NCBI RefSeq assembly: GCF_011043625.1
Contig: NZ_JAAKGT010000004.1
Location: forward strand, 124,001 to 188,000
Origin: Caulobacter sp. 602-2
GTDB lineage: Bacteria; Pseudomonadota; Alphaproteobacteria; Caulobacterales; Caulobacteraceae
Length of the DNA stretch: 64,000 bases
Direction: 5' to 3'
Numbering within the stretch: the first letter of the stretch is position 1; every line of letters starts with the position of its first letter. A model generated the notes under the pieces. The model did not search any database. It saw only the letters and a program-made list of their open reading frames with translations, and was not told where the DNA came from. This document shows, in pieces, positions 19,292 to 30,334 of this stretch. The translations under genes were made by a program, and so were the position numbers.

Positions 19292-20446
19292 TCAGTTCCC
19301 CGTCACTTCTTCCCAGAAGCGCTTGGCCTTGCCGACGAAGTTGGCCGACTTGGGGTTCTGCTTGTCGTCGCACAGGCCGGCGAGCTCCTTGAGGAGCTCC
19401 TTCTGGCGCGCCGACAGGTGGGTCGGGGTTTCGACGAACAGTTCGACCACCAGATCGCCCCGCTGGCGGTTGCGCAGCGACGGCATGCCCTTGCCCTTCA
19501 GGCGGACGGTCTTGCCGGTCTGGGCGCCTTCGGGAACCTTGACGCTGACGCGGCAGGTGCCGTCGCAGGTCTCGCCGCCCTTCAGGCACGGGGCCTCGAT
19601 CTCGCCGCCCAGGGCGGCCACGGTCATCGGCACCGGCACGGTGCACAGAAGATCCAGGCCGTCGCGCTCGAACAGTTCGTGCGGGGTCACCGACAGGAAG
19701 AGGTAGAGGTCGCCGCGCGGGCCGCCGCGCACGCCGGCGTCGCCTTCGCCCGCCAGGCGGATCCGGGCGCCGTCGTCGACGCCGGCCGGGATGCGGACCG
19801 ACAGGATGCGTTCCTTGCGGACCTGGCCGTGGCCATGGCAGCCGGCGCAGGGATCCAGCACCAGGCGGCCCGAGCCGCCGCAGCGCGGACAGGCGCGCTC
19901 GACCGAGAAGAAGCCTTGGGTGGCGCGCACGCGGCCGGCGCCGCCGCACGAGCCGCAGACGGTGGGGCTGGTGCCGGGCTTGGCGCCCGAGCCGTCGCAG
20001 ACCTCGCAGGTCATGGCCGCGGGAACCGTGATCTCGACCTCGGCGCCGGCATAGGCCTGCTCCAGGGAGATCTCCAGGTCATAGCGCAGGTCCTGGCCGC
20101 GCTGGGGGCCGTTGGACTGGCGACGGCCGCCGCCGAACATCTCGCCGAAGACATCGCCGAACACGTCGCCGAAGATGTCGCTGGCGTCGAACCCGCCGCC
20201 CATGCCGCCCGGTCCGCCTTGCGGGCCGTTGACGCCGGCGTGGCCGAAGCGGTCGTAGGCCGCGCGCTTCTGCGGGTCGGAGAGGACGCTGTAGGCCTCG
20301 TTGATTTCCTTGAACCGGCCGCTCGCGTCCTCGCAACCGCCGTTGCGGTCGGGGTGGTGCTGCATCGCCAGCTTGCGGAAGGCGGATTTCAGGCCCGCGT
20401 CGTCGCAGGTCCGGTTCACGCCGAGAATTTCGTAATAGTCGCGCAT
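19292..20446 (-). CDS. dnaJ: Chaperone protein DnaJ
   Basis: Type I Hsp40 that delivers unfolded substrates to DnaK and stimulates its ATPase. The 384-residue protein has the J domain with HHPDRNG, a Gly/Phe linker rich in GGP and [16 protein letters not shown], four CXXCXGXG zinc repeats ([32 protein letters not shown]), and the C-terminal substrate domains. It lies 158 bases downstream of dnaK in the same direction. A large hairpin in that gap may reduce read-through. Confidence 0.96.
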   Translation of the reverse strand: MRDYYEILGVNRTCDDAGLKSAFRKLAMQHHPDRNGGCEDASGRFKEINEAYSVLSDPQKRAAYDRFGHAGVNGPQGGPGGMGGGFDASDIFGDVFGDVFGEMFGGGRRQSNGPQRGQDLRYDLEISLEQAYAGAEVEITVPAAMTCEVCDGSGAKPGTSPTVCGSCGGAGRVRATQGFFSVERACPRCGGSGRLVLDPCAGCHGHGQVRKERILSVRIPAGVDDGARIRLAGEGDAGVRGGPRGDLYLFLSVTPHELFERDGLDLLCTVPVPMTVAALGGEIEAPCLKGGETCDGTCRVSVKVPEGAQTGKTVRLKGKGMPSLRNRQRGDLVVELFVETPTHLSARQKELLKELAGLCDDKQNPKSANFVGKAKRFWEEVTGN

Positions 20447-20555
20447 CGTCAGCGTTCGGCGCCCGTAAGGCTCAACAAGACAGGGGGTGTCGAGAAAGAG
20501 GTGGGGGAGGGGGCGCCCCGCCGCAAGGCGTCAATCGGGCGCACCGCAAAACGAG

Positions 20556-20596
20556 CGCGCCGGCGAACGGATCTCGAAGGATCGTTCGCCGGCGCG
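20556..20596 (-). terminator. dnaK-dnaJ intercistronic hairpin
   Basis: A 13-bp stem (20556-20568 with 20584-20596), a one-base bulge, a further GATC/GATC stem and a 6-base loop lie 8 bases after the dnaK stop. On the minus strand it is followed by CTCGTTTTGCGG, a weak T-tract. It could act as a partial terminator or an mRNA-processing barrier that sets the DnaK:DnaJ ratio. Confidence 0.6.
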
Positions 20597-20604
20597 TCCA
20601 TGGC

Positions 20605-22512
<1,908 letters not shown>

Positions 22513-22826
22513 GTGGTGTGCCTGCAGCTCCTCGAATGGCGGACGGCGGTGACAAGGGCCTTATCAGAAGCGCCCCGGTTTTTCTCGGTCCGTCCCCGTC
22601 TGGTCGCGTCTAGGGTTGATCCAAAATCCTGCCGCCTGGACGAACCAGGCGAAAGGAGAGGCTTCAATCGAAGTTGACGAGCCCGTCAACCCCGCTTCGA
22701 TGCCCGATATGGGGGATACGCGTGCCGCCGCAACCCCATTCCCGCAGGGAAAGAAGGGGAATCTGCAAGACGGAACGTCGCAGCGTCGGCTCGTCGACCC
22801 TTGGCCGACGCTGCGAAAAGTCCGGT
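22513..22826 (-). promoter_or_regulatory. dnaK leader and candidate sigma-32 promoter
   Basis: No gene is seen between pepN and dnaK. On the minus strand CCCCATAT (22707-22714) matches the heat-shock -10, and GTTGCGG (22728-22734), 13 bases upstream, keeps the TTG of the -35. The predicted leader is about 190 bases. It begins with a two-part hairpin: ATCGAAG 22668-22674 with CTTCGAT 22695-22701 enclosing TTGACG 22675-22680 with CGTCAA 22684-22689. A CGCCTGG/CCAGGCG stem follows at 22633-22651. GAGGAG lies about a dozen bases before the dnaK ATG. Confidence 0.5.
22779..22815 (-). terminator. Hairpin after the aminopeptidase gene
   Basis: A perfect 12-bp stem, 22779-22790 with 22804-22815, follows the pepN stop by about 11 bases on the minus strand. 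There is no strong T-tract after it in that direction. It separates pepN from the dnaK promoter. Confidence 0.55.
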
Positions 22827-25466
22827 TCAGCCGGCCTTGGCGACCCAGGCGGTGATCGCCGGCAGACGCTCGCGACGCACCTTGGCCCGGTATTCGATGG
22901 CCGAGATCGCCTTGTCGGCTTCCTTGCGCGAGCTCTCAGTCAGGTTGGCGGCCGCCCAGGCCTTCAGCTTCTCGGCCGTTTCCGGCTTGCCCGAAGCCCT
23001 GGCCAGGCTGGGGATGAAGCGGGTGCGGGCGCTGTTGTCGACCTTGGCGTCGACCGCGTCGCGATGGGCCGCGGCGAAGTCGAAGGCCATGTCCGGATGG
23101 CGCGAGGCGACGCCCGAGATCATGCCGGCCGAGTTGGTCTCGCCCGGCTCGGCGGTCAGCGCCAGCTCCAGGGCCTTGCGGGCCAGGGCCTCGTCGTCGG
23201 CCGAGGCCAGCAGGCTGTACAGCTGAGCGCGGACCAGCGGGGTCTTCTCGGCCTGGGCCTGGGCGTGGATGGCGTCCCAGGTCGCCGCGTCGGCGTTGAC
23301 GGCCACGACGCCGAGGATCGCCTTGCGCAGCGGGCCGGGGATGGCGGCGGGATCGGTCTTGTCGGCGGCGTAGCGCTTGCGGGCCTCGGCGACCACGGTG
23401 GGATCGCCCAACTCGCCCAGGGTGGCGATCAGGTCGCCGCGCAGGATGGCCACGGGGTCGGGCTCGCCGGCCTTGGCCTCCCAGCCCACGCGGGCCAGCA
23501 TCGGCGACAGCCGGGCGACGGCCAGCTTGCGGAAGGCCGCGCGCTCGGGCTGGCCTTCGTAGTAGCCGTCGATGGCCGACAGCACGCCGGCGGCCTTGGA
23601 CAGCACTTGCGGGTCGGCGTCGCCCGGCGTGGCGGCGATCAGGGCCAGGGCGTCGGTCGACGACTGCTGGCCCGCCGTGCCCATCGACCAGGCGTCCGAC
23701 AGCAGGCCCAGCTGGTCGATGGCCGGCAGCTTGCCGAAGTTGGCCGCCAGGGCCTGGAATTGGGCCGGAGCGTAGAGGGTGCGGTAGTAGCCGCTCTGGC
23801 CGGCGTTGACGACCACGGGGCCGCAGCCCTCGACCGTCAGGCTGGCCTTGCCGCCCTCGACCACGGTCTTGGCGATGCTCGTCCCGTCCAGGGCCTTGGC
23901 GTTGACCGGCACGCGCCAGGACAGCGGCGTCTTGTCGGGGAAGTCCTTGCTGAACTCGCCCTGGGTCAGGGTCAGCACCTGCTTGCCGGCCTGGCAGGCG
24001 CCGGCCTCGACGCGGATCAGCGGCACGCCCGGCTGCAGGGTGAAGTCGTGGGCGATGGCGGTGATCGGCTTGCCGGCGGCGGTCTCGACCGCCTTCCACA
24101 GGTCGTCGCTGACCGTGTTGCCGTAGGCGTGGGCCTTGATGTAGGCGCGCACGCCGGTGCGCCAGGCGTCCTCGCCGACATAGCCCTCGAGCATGCGGAT
24201 GACCGCCTCGCCCTTCTGGTAGGTGATGGCGTCGAAGGCCTGGCTGGCCTGCTCGACGGTCTCGACGTGCTGCACGACGGGGTGGGTGGTGACCAAGCCG
24301 TCCAGGTTCATGGCGTATTCGCGCCCGCCCACGGCCGCCAGGGCGGCGTTCCACTCGGGATGGAACTTCTCGGTCGCCCGGCCCTCCATCCACGAGGCGA
24401 AGCCCTCGTTCAGCCACAGGTCGTCCCACCAGGCCATGGTCACCAGGTTGCCGAACCACTGGTGGGCGGTCTCGTGGGCGACGGTGGTGTAGATGTTCTG
24501 GGCGTCGCGCTGGGTCGAGATCTTCGGATCCATCAGCAGAGCGTATTCGAAGTAGAAGATCGCGCCCCAGTTCTCCATGGCGCTGAAGAACTGGCTGCGG
24601 CCCGGGGCGGCGATGTGGTCCAGCGCCGGCAGCGGGTAGGAGACGCCGAAGTAGTCGTTGTACCAGGCCGTCAGCGGGCCGGCGGATTCCAGGGCGAACT
24701 TCGCCTTGGCCAGGTCGCCCTTCTTGGTGACGACGCCGATGTCGACGCCGGCGGTCTTGACGCTGGCGCGCTCGAACTCGCCCAGGCCGAAGAACAGCAG
24801 GTAGGTCGACATCTTCGGCGAGGTGGCGAAGGTCACGCGGGTCTTGCCGCCGCCCAGATCGACGCTCTTGGCGATCGGCATGTTGGAAAGGGCCATCTGG
24901 CCGGTCGGGATCGTCGCCTCGACGCTGAACGTCGCCTTGTGGAACGGCTCGTCCCACGAGGGGATGAACCGGCGGGCGTCGGAGTTCTCGAATTGGGTGT
25001 AGAGGGCGCGCCTCTGGCCTTCCTCGGTGTCGTAGTCGAGGGCGAACAGGCCCGCGGCCTGGGTGTAGATCTTGCCGGCGTAGTCGATGGCCAGCACGTG
25101 CTTGCCCTTGGCCAGCGGCGCCTTCAGCGTGAAGGCGGCGGTCTGGGCGTCCTCGTCGACCTTGATGATCGCCGGCTGGCCGTCGATCGTGGCCTTCGCG
25201 AACGTCAGGTCGGCCGCCTGCAGGGTGATGGTCGCGGTCGGCTCGGTCACCTCCACGGCGATCTTCACCGAGGCGGTGAAGCTCATCGCCTTGGCGTCGG
25301 GCGTGAACGACAGGTCGTAGTGGGTGGGGTGGGCGTTGCGCGGCAGCTGGGTGGTCACCGTGGCCGGCGTGGCCCCCTTGGAGCCGGAGGCGGCCGGGGC
25401 GGCGAGGGCGGTTCCGGAGGCGAGAAGCAGCGTGACCGCGGCGGCGGTGGACAGAAGACGACGCAT
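22827..25466 (-). CDS. Exported M1-family metallo-aminopeptidase
   Basis: A zinc aminopeptidase of the M1 (PepN/ERAP) family, 879 residues. The start at 25466 gives a clear signal peptide, MRRLLSTAAAVTLLLASG followed by TALAAPAASG, so it probably works in the periplasm or outside. The substrate N-terminus motif is SAMENWG (usually GAMEN). The zinc motif is HETAHQW with the downstream Glu in NEGFASWMEG. A long helical ERAP1-like C-terminal domain follows. The open frame extends about 200 codons upstream, but that part is the antisense of alkB. It is divergent from alkB. Confidence 0.93.
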   Translation of the reverse strand: MRRLLSTAAAVTLLLASGTALAAPAASGSKGATPATVTTQLPRNAHPTHYDLSFTPDAKAMSFTASVKIAVEVTEPTATITLQAADLTFAKATIDGQPAIIKVDEDAQTAAFTLKAPLAKGKHVLAIDYAGKIYTQAAGLFALDYDTEEGQRRALYTQFENSDARRFIPSWDEPFHKATFSVEATIPTGQMALSNMPIAKSVDLGGGKTRVTFATSPKMSTYLLFFGLGEFERASVKTAGVDIGVVTKKGDLAKAKFALESAGPLTAWYNDYFGVSYPLPALDHIAAPGRSQFFSAMENWGAIFYFEYALLMDPKISTQRDAQNIYTTVAHETAHQWFGNLVTMAWWDDLWLNEGFASWMEGRATEKFHPEWNAALAAVGGREYAMNLDGLVTTHPVVQHVETVEQASQAFDAITYQKGEAVIRMLEGYVGEDAWRTGVRAYIKAHAYGNTVSDDLWKAVETAAGKPITAIAHDFTLQPGVPLIRVEAGACQAGKQVLTLTQGEFSKDFPDKTPLSWRVPVNAKALDGTSIAKTVVEGGKASLTVEGCGPVVVNAGQSGYYRTLYAPAQFQALAANFGKLPAIDQLGLLSDAWSMGTAGQQSSTDALALIAATPGDADPQVLSKAAGVLSAIDGYYEGQPERAAFRKLAVARLSPMLARVGWEAKAGEPDPVAILRGDLIATLGELGDPTVVAEARKRYAADKTDPAAIPGPLRKAILGVVAVNADAATWDAIHAQAQAEKTPLVRAQLYSLLASADDEALARKALELALTAEPGETNSAGMISGVASRHPDMAFDFAAAHRDAVDAKVDNSARTRFIPSLARASGKPETAEKLKAWAAANLTESSRKEADKAISAIEYRAKVRRERLPAITAWVAKAG

Positions 25467-25559
25467 GAACGGCCCTGGTATGGAATGATCGTGCGGAGAA
25501 ACCCCGCGAGGGGGCGAACCAACACCCATCCGCCCGTCCACAGGCATTAATTCCGCGTA

Positions 25560-26177
25560 ATGATGACCCCTGTCAGCCTCGTCCCCGGCTTCGATCTCTG
25601 GCCCGGCCTGCTGTCGCCGGACGCCCAGCGGGCGCTGGTCGAGGCGGTGCTGGCGGCGGCCGAGACCGCCCCGCCGGCCAACTACGCAACGCCCTACGGC
25701 AAGGCGATGAGCGTGGCGATGACCAGCCTGGGGCCGCTGGGCTGGACCAGCGACGCGGCCGGCTACCGCTATGCCGACCGTCATCCCAGGACCGGCGCGG
25801 CCTGGCCGGCGATGCCCCGGGCGCTGCTCGATCTTTGGGCGGCGCTGGGCGATGCGGAGGTTCCGCCCGACGCCTGCCTGGTCAATTTCTACGGCCCTGA
25901 GGCCCGCATGGGCCTGCACCAGGACCGCGACGAGGCCGACCCGCGCTTTCCGGTGCTGTCGATCTCGCTGGGCGACACGGCGGTGTTCCGCATCGGCGGA
26001 ACCAGCCGCAAGGACCCGACCCGCTCGGTGCGCCTGGCCTCCGGCGACGTGTGTCGGTTGTCGGGTCCCGCGCGCCTGGCCTTCCACGGCGTGGATCGCA
26101 TCCTGCCCGGCTCCTCGCGGCTCGTGCCGGGGGGAGGGCGGATCAATTTGACGCTCAGGCGGGCGCGGGCTGGCTGA
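25560..26177 (+). CDS. alkB: Alpha-ketoglutarate-dependent DNA dealkylase AlkB
   Basis: Fe(II)/2-oxoglutarate dioxygenase that directly reverses N1-methyladenine and N3-methylcytosine. The 205-residue protein shows the facial triad HQD (in MGLHQDRDE) and the distal His in AFHGVDRI, with the 2-oxoglutarate-binding Arg in RINLTLRR near the C-terminus. It begins ATGATG, so the start could be either codon. It is divergent from the aminopeptidase with a 93-base gap. No ada-type gene is adjacent; an Ada homologue lies at 41 kb. Confidence 0.93.
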   Translation: MMTPVSLVPGFDLWPGLLSPDAQRALVEAVLAAAETAPPANYATPYGKAMSVAMTSLGPLGWTSDAAGYRYADRHPRTGAAWPAMPRALLDLWAALGDAEVPPDACLVNFYGPEARMGLHQDRDEADPRFPVLSISLGDTAVFRIGGTSRKDPTRSVRLASGDVCRLSGPARLAFHGVDRILPGSSRLVPGGGRINLTLRRARAG

Positions 26178-26183
26178 TCGATG

Positions 26184-26200
26184 CTCCCCCAGAGGGGGAG
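26184..26200. repeat. Short CTCCCCC/GGGGGAG palindrome
   Basis: CTCCCCCAGAGGGGGAG lies directly after alkB. It is a minimal copy of the repeat family seen at 4025 and 57443, and could also help end alkB transcription. Confidence 0.6.
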
Positions 26201-26209
26201 GATCAAACG

Positions 26210-26242
26210 AAAAGGGCCGCCCCTTGCGGAGCGGCCCCTTCG
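26210..26242 (-). terminator. dnaA intrinsic terminator
   Basis: GGGGCCGC pairs with GCGGCCC on the minus strand around a 10-base loop and runs into TTTTCG. It begins about 20 bases after the dnaA stop. A weaker reading in the plus direction would also serve alkB. Confidence 0.85.
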
Positions 26243-26262
26243 GTCGAACTGGAAAGCCCTGA

Positions 26263-27750
26263 TCAGCCGCGCAGCTTGCGGGTGATGGTCTCCAGGTCCT
26301 GGCTCAGCACGGCGTCGTCCTGGCGCAGGGCCTCGATGCGGCGCACGGCGTGCAGCACCGTGGTGTGGTCGCGACCGCCGAAGCGACGGCCGATGTCCGG
26401 CAGCGAGCGGGTGGTCAGCTGCTTGGCCAGCCACATGGCGGCCTGGCGCGGACGGGCGATGGCGCGGTTGCGGCGCTCGCTGAGCAGGTCGGCCTGCTTC
26501 ATGCCGTAGTGCTCGGACGTCGCCTTCTGGATGTCGTCGATGGTGATCCGCTTCTCGCCGCCGCGCAGGTGCGGGCGCAGGATCGCCTGGACTTCATCCA
26601 GCGACAGGCGCGACAGGCGCTCGCCGGCGCGGGCGGTCAGGGTGTTGAGCGCCCCTTCCAGCTCGCGGACGCTGTCGGTGAAGCGGTCGGCCAGGAACTG
26701 CAGCACCTCGGGGCGCACCGTGCCGGTGAAGCCCTGGGCGCGGCCCAGCGCCTCGATCTTGCGCTCCAGGATGCCCAGGCGCAGCGAACGGTCGGCCGGC
26801 TCCATGCCGCAGACCAGGCCGGCGGACAGGTGCGAGCGCAGGCGGGCGTCCATCTCGGTCATGGCCGAGGGCGGACGGTCGGCCGAGAACACCACCCGGC
26901 GGCCGTCCTCGACGAGGGCGGTCAGGGTGTGGAACAGCTCTTCCTGGCTCGACTGCTTGCCGGCGATGAAGTGCACGTCGTCGATGATCAGGAGGTCGGC
27001 GCCGCGCAGCTCGTCCTTGAAGGCCGTGGTCTGGCGATCCATGACCGCGCGGACGAAGGTCGACAGGAAGCGTTCGGCGGTCAGGTACACGACGCGCTTG
27101 TTCGGGGCGGCGCGCATGGCCTCCCAGGCCAGGGCGTTCAGAAGGTGCGTCTTGCCGAAGCCGTAGGGGCCGTGGAACAGCACCGGGTTGAAGTGGCCGT
27201 CGGCCCAGCTGGCGACGCGGCGCGCCACGGCGTGGGCGAACTCGTTGGCCGGACCCGGGACGAAGCTGTCGAAGGTGAAGCGTTCCTGCAGGCCCTGCAC
27301 CGGCGAGGTCTTGCCGGTGGGGGTCGGCGCGGCGGCGGGGATGTCGCTGGAGACGGGCAGCACGATCTCGATCGGCTGCGGCTTGGCCTCGACATAGACG
27401 GCGCCGGTCGTGGCCGAGGCGGCGTCGGCCGAGGCTTCGAACTCGAGGCGCGACTTCAGGTCCAGGCGGCGGCCCACGGCGTCGCCGGCGGCCCACAGCT
27501 CGCCGATGCGGCGCCAGGCGCTGCGACGGATCCAGTCGCGCGCGATGCCGGTGGGGGTGACGAGGACGACGTCGCCGGCCTGGGTTTCACGCAGGACCGC
27601 GGGCGCGATCCACGAACCGAAGGCGGCGTCGCCCAGCTCGCGTTTCAGGGAGACGCAGACCTTGTTCCACACGATGCCGGCAGGCTCGCGCGTGACGGCG
27701 GCATACGCCGCCGACAATTCCTGACTGGCCGCCCCGACCTTGATCGACAT
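26263..27750 (-). CDS. dnaA: Chromosomal replication initiator DnaA
   Basis: Binds and opens the origin, and in Caulobacter also acts as a cell-cycle transcription regulator. The protein is 495 residues. Domain I has LKRELGDAAFGSWIAP, domain III has Walker A GPYGFGKT and Walker B LLIIDDVHF, and domain IV carries the DnaA-box signature GRDHTTVLHAVRRIE. The start MSIKVGAASQ at 27750 matches the Caulobacter N-terminus; the frame is open 54 codons further upstream but that is leader. It lies downstream of rpsT in the same direction, the common alphaproteobacterial arrangement, with a candidate promoter in the 428-base gap. Confidence 0.97.
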   Translation of the reverse strand: MSIKVGAASQELSAAYAAVTREPAGIVWNKVCVSLKRELGDAAFGSWIAPAVLRETQAGDVVLVTPTGIARDWIRRSAWRRIGELWAAGDAVGRRLDLKSRLEFEASADAASATTGAVYVEAKPQPIEIVLPVSSDIPAAAPTPTGKTSPVQGLQERFTFDSFVPGPANEFAHAVARRVASWADGHFNPVLFHGPYGFGKTHLLNALAWEAMRAAPNKRVVYLTAERFLSTFVRAVMDRQTTAFKDELRGADLLIIDDVHFIAGKQSSQEELFHTLTALVEDGRRVVFSADRPPSAMTEMDARLRSHLSAGLVCGMEPADRSLRLGILERKIEALGRAQGFTGTVRPEVLQFLADRFTDSVRELEGALNTLTARAGERLSRLSLDEVQAILRPHLRGGEKRITIDDIQKATSEHYGMKQADLLSERRNRAIARPRQAAMWLAKQLTTRSLPDIGRRFGGRDHTTVLHAVRRIEALRQDDAVLSQDLETITRKLRG

Positions 27751-28094
27751 CAGTTCACCGCCTCGCGCCTGCATACACACAATTACAGATTGCCGGTCGC
27801 AAGCCCCCCATGGCGCACGACCGAGCTCAGAAACTCTCCCCCCGCATTTATTGAGGACACACAGGGGCTTAACCGGCGAACGCATGGTGTCCGCCGCCGC
27901 CGCTGTCGTCACAAGACTGGGAGAGCGCTGAGACCTTTAAACTAGCCACCGGCCCGGGCCGGTCAAACGGAAAACTTGCGTCCGATCGCGGATATTTCTG
28001 TTGACTCGCGACACCGCCTCGCCCGTCAAGGGAAAGCCGTTTTGAAGACTTTCGTTCGACGAGCCGGGGGGCAGGTAAAGGAGTACATAGACAA
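27751..28094 (-). promoter_or_regulatory. dnaA promoter and leader
   Basis: On the minus strand TTGACC (27961-27966) and GCTAGTTT (27939-27946) are 14 bases apart. This fits the Caulobacter housekeeping consensus TTGACGS-N10-14-GCTANAWC that I recall. Transcription would start near 27932 and leave a leader of about 180 bases, comparable to the long dnaA leader of C. crescentus. One GANTC methylation site (GACTC, 28013-28017) lies about 80 bases upstream of the start, consistent with CcrM-linked timing. No cluster of DnaA boxes is seen. Confidence 0.55.
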
Positions 28095-28127
28095 AGCAAA
28101 AGCCGACCGAGTTGCCTCGATCGGCTT
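28095..28127 (-). terminator. rpsT intrinsic terminator
   Basis: A 12-bp stem (28100-28111 with 28116-28127, one G-T pair) closes a 4-base loop and, on the minus strand, runs into TTTGCTTTG. It lies about 50 bases after rpsT and separates it from the dnaA promoter. Confidence 0.85.
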
Positions 28128-28178
28128 CTACAAGTCTTTGATTTCGCTGAACGAACGGCGTTCGTTCGCGAACTGGAC

Positions 28179-28454
28179 TTAGGCGGCGGCCTTATCCAGC
28201 TTCTTCAGACGGGCGGCCAGGCGCGACACCTTGCGCGAGCCCGTGTTCGGGTGAACGACGCCCTTCGAAACGGCGCGCATCAGCTCCGATTGAGCCTCGA
28301 TGAAGGCGGCCTTGGCGACGGCGACGTCGCCCTTGGCGATGGCGTCGTCGAACTTGCGCAGGAAGGTGCGGACGCGCGAACGACGAGCGGTGTTCACTTC
28401 GGTGCGACGGGCGATCTTGCGGATCGCTTTCTTGGCGCCGGGATTATTGGCCAT
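28179..28454 (-). CDS. rpsT: 30S ribosomal protein S20
   Basis: Small-subunit protein that binds the 5' domain of 16S rRNA. The 91-residue sequence starts [17 protein letters not shown] and is rich in Arg and Lys, with the [17 protein letters not shown] end. The ATG at 28454 is preferred over the open-frame start five codons upstream. AAGG lies about nine bases before it. Confidence 0.95.
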   Translation of the reverse strand: MANNPGAKKAIRKIARRTEVNTARRSRVRTFLRKFDDAIAKGDVAVAKAAFIEAQSELMRAVSKGVVHPNTGSRKVSRLAARLKKLDKAAA

Positions 28455-28591
28455 GGATAGGACCTTCAAACGGACGGCCGCGCGGGCGGCCGCGAAGCAG
28501 GTGAAATCAAGAGCGCGCGGATATACGGGAAGGCCGCCGACCGGTCAATCCATCCACAATGGGAATCTTCGCCCGGCGAGCGACCGACGCG

Positions 28592-29377
28592 TCACGAACC
28601 CTTGAACGCGGGTTTGCGCTTTTCGACGAAGGCGGCCATCCCCTCCTTCTGGTCGTCGAAGGCGAACAGCGAGTGGAACAGCCGCCGCTCCAGCGCCACG
28701 CCCGTGGTCAGGGTGGTCTCGTAGGCGGCGTTGACCAGTTCCTTGTTCATCGCCGTGGCCAGGGGCGACTGGGCGGCGATCTTGGCGGCGACCTTGACGG
28801 CCTCGTCGACCAGCTGGTCGGCGGGGAAGATCCGCGACACCAGGCCCGCGCGCTCGGCTTCCTGGGCGTCCATCATCCGGCCGGTCAGGATCATGTCCAT
28901 GGCCTTGGACTTGCCCACCAGGCGGGTCAGCCGCTGGGTGCCGCCGATGCCGGGCGCGACGCCCAGATTGATCTCCGGCTGGCCGAACTTGGCGGTGTCG
29001 GCGGCCAGGATGAAGTCGCACATCATCGCCAGCTCGCAGCCGCCGCCCAGGGCGTAGCCGGCCACCGCGGCGATGATCGGCTTGCGCACCGTCTCGATCG
29101 CCCGGGCCTGGGCCGTGAAGAAGTCGGTCTTGAACATGTCGGCATAGGACTTGTCCGACATCTCCTTGATGTCGGCGCCGGCCGCGAAGGCCTTGGGCGA
29201 GCCGGTCAGCACGATGCAGCCGACCGTGTCGTCGCCTTGCGCCTGGGCCAGGGCCTGGCCCAGCTCGGTCAGCAGAACGCTGTTGAGGGCGTTCAGCGCC
29301 TCGGGCCGGTTCAGGCGGATCAGGGCCACGCCGGGCGCGGTTTCGGGGCGTTCGACGATCAGGGTCTCAAAGGCCAT
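28592..29377 (-). CDS. Enoyl-CoA hydratase
   Basis: Crotonase-family enzyme that hydrates 2-enoyl-CoA in fatty-acid beta-oxidation; 261 residues. The oxyanion-hole segments are [11 protein letters not shown] and [15 protein letters not shown], with the catalytic Glu in [20 protein letters not shown]. The ATG at 29377 begins MAFETLIVE, the usual family start. Its position between rpsT and mutM is also seen in other alphaproteobacteria. No other beta-oxidation genes are nearby. Confidence 0.92.
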   Translation of the reverse strand: MAFETLIVERPETAPGVALIRLNRPEALNALNSVLLTELGQALAQAQGDDTVGCIVLTGSPKAFAAGADIKEMSDKSYADMFKTDFFTAQARAIETVRKPIIAAVAGYALGGGCELAMMCDFILAADTAKFGQPEINLGVAPGIGGTQRLTRLVGKSKAMDMILTGRMMDAQEAERAGLVSRIFPADQLVDEAVKVAAKIAAQSPLATAMNKELVNAAYETTLTTGVALERRLFHSLFAFDDQKEGMAAFVEKRKPAFKGS

Positions 29378-29409
29378 CTGCGCTCGTTCCTCATGCTCAC
29401 TTCGGCCGT

Positions 29410-30288
29410 CTAGCGCGGCCCTTCGACATCGTAGCCCAGCGCGCGCAGGCGGGCCGGAAGGCCGTCGGGACCCAGAAGGTGCCCGGCGCCGACCACCACC
29501 ACCGTCCGGCCAGATCCGGCCAGGCGCGCTTGCAGGGCGTCCATCCATCGTGCGTTACGCTCGACGATGAAGCGGCGATAGAGGGCCGGCGAAGATTTCC
29601 GCATTCCGCCGACGACGGCGCGCTCCAGCGCCTTCTGATCGCCCTTCGACCATGCGGCCACCAGTCGGCGATAGGCGCCGGGATCCTTGCGCAGCTGCCT
29701 GACGGTCGCGTTCAGGGTCCGCACCTGGTCGGCCTCGGAGGCACCGGCGAACAGGGCCATCTGCTCGTCGGGGGTCTCGAAGGCCTTGCGGGCGATCGTG
29801 GGCGACGCCTGGGCCTGCAGGCGCCGCTCGACCCCGCCCTCGGCCAGGCCCTGGTCCCTGGCGAAGGCGGCCGTGGTCAGCCGCACCTCGGCCATCCACG
29901 GCCTGAGGCGCTCCAGCTCGCTCATCGGCACGTCGAGGCGCTGGGCGAGGTCGCGCAGGCGGGCGGCGGCGCGGGGCTTCAGGCGCGAGGTCAGGGTCTG
30001 GCCGGGCGGCAAGAGGCCGTAGGCCCCGGCCAGGTCCTGCATTCGCCGGTCGGCGGCCGCGTCCATCGGAACCTCGAACCACAGGTCGTCGGCCCGCGCG
30101 AGGGCGGCGTCCAGGGCCGGCGGCTTCCAGTCCAGGTCCTTGGGCAGGACGTGCATCGCGCCGAACAGCACGACCTCGGAATCCGCGTCGCGCACGGTCC
30201 ACACCGGCGGCGCGGCCAGGGCGGGCGCGGTGAGGGCGGGCGTGGCCAGCAGGGCCGCCAGGGCGACGAGGAAGGAACGGAACATCAC
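29410..30288 (-). CDS. TraB/GumN family protein, exported
   Basis: A 292-residue protein with a signal peptide ([20 protein letters not shown] then APALAAPP), so probably periplasmic. It shows the TraB/GumN marks: LFGAMHVLP near the N-terminus, a conserved acidic strand LWFEVPMD, the late [10 protein letters not shown] segment and the C-terminal [14 protein letters not shown]. The family has a predicted metal-dependent hydrolase-like fold, but its substrate is unknown in bacteria. It lies between mutM and the enoyl-CoA hydratase, all on the minus strand. Confidence 0.85.
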   Translation of the reverse strand: MMFRSFLVALAALLATPALTAPALAAPPVWTVRDADSEVVLFGAMHVLPKDLDWKPPALDAALARADDLWFEVPMDAAADRRMQDLAGAYGLLPPGQTLTSRLKPRAAARLRDLAQRLDVPMSELERLRPWMAEVRLTTAAFARDQGLAEGGVERRLQAQASPTIARKAFETPDEQMALFAGASEADQVRTLNATVRQLRKDPGAYRRLVAAWSKGDQKALERAVVGGMRKSSPALYRRFIVERNARWMDALQARLAGSGRTVVVVGAGHLLGPDGLPARLRALGYDVEGPR

Positions 30289-30334
30289 GCCAAACCGGTC
30301 AGCCGCGCCCGAAGCGGAGCAGGCGCGGCCAGGG

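Noticed and set aside
27751..28178. The gap upstream of dnaA as the chromosome origin
   Set aside because: It contains a promoter, a leader and the rpsT terminator, but no DnaA-box array; in Caulobacter the origin is next to hemE.
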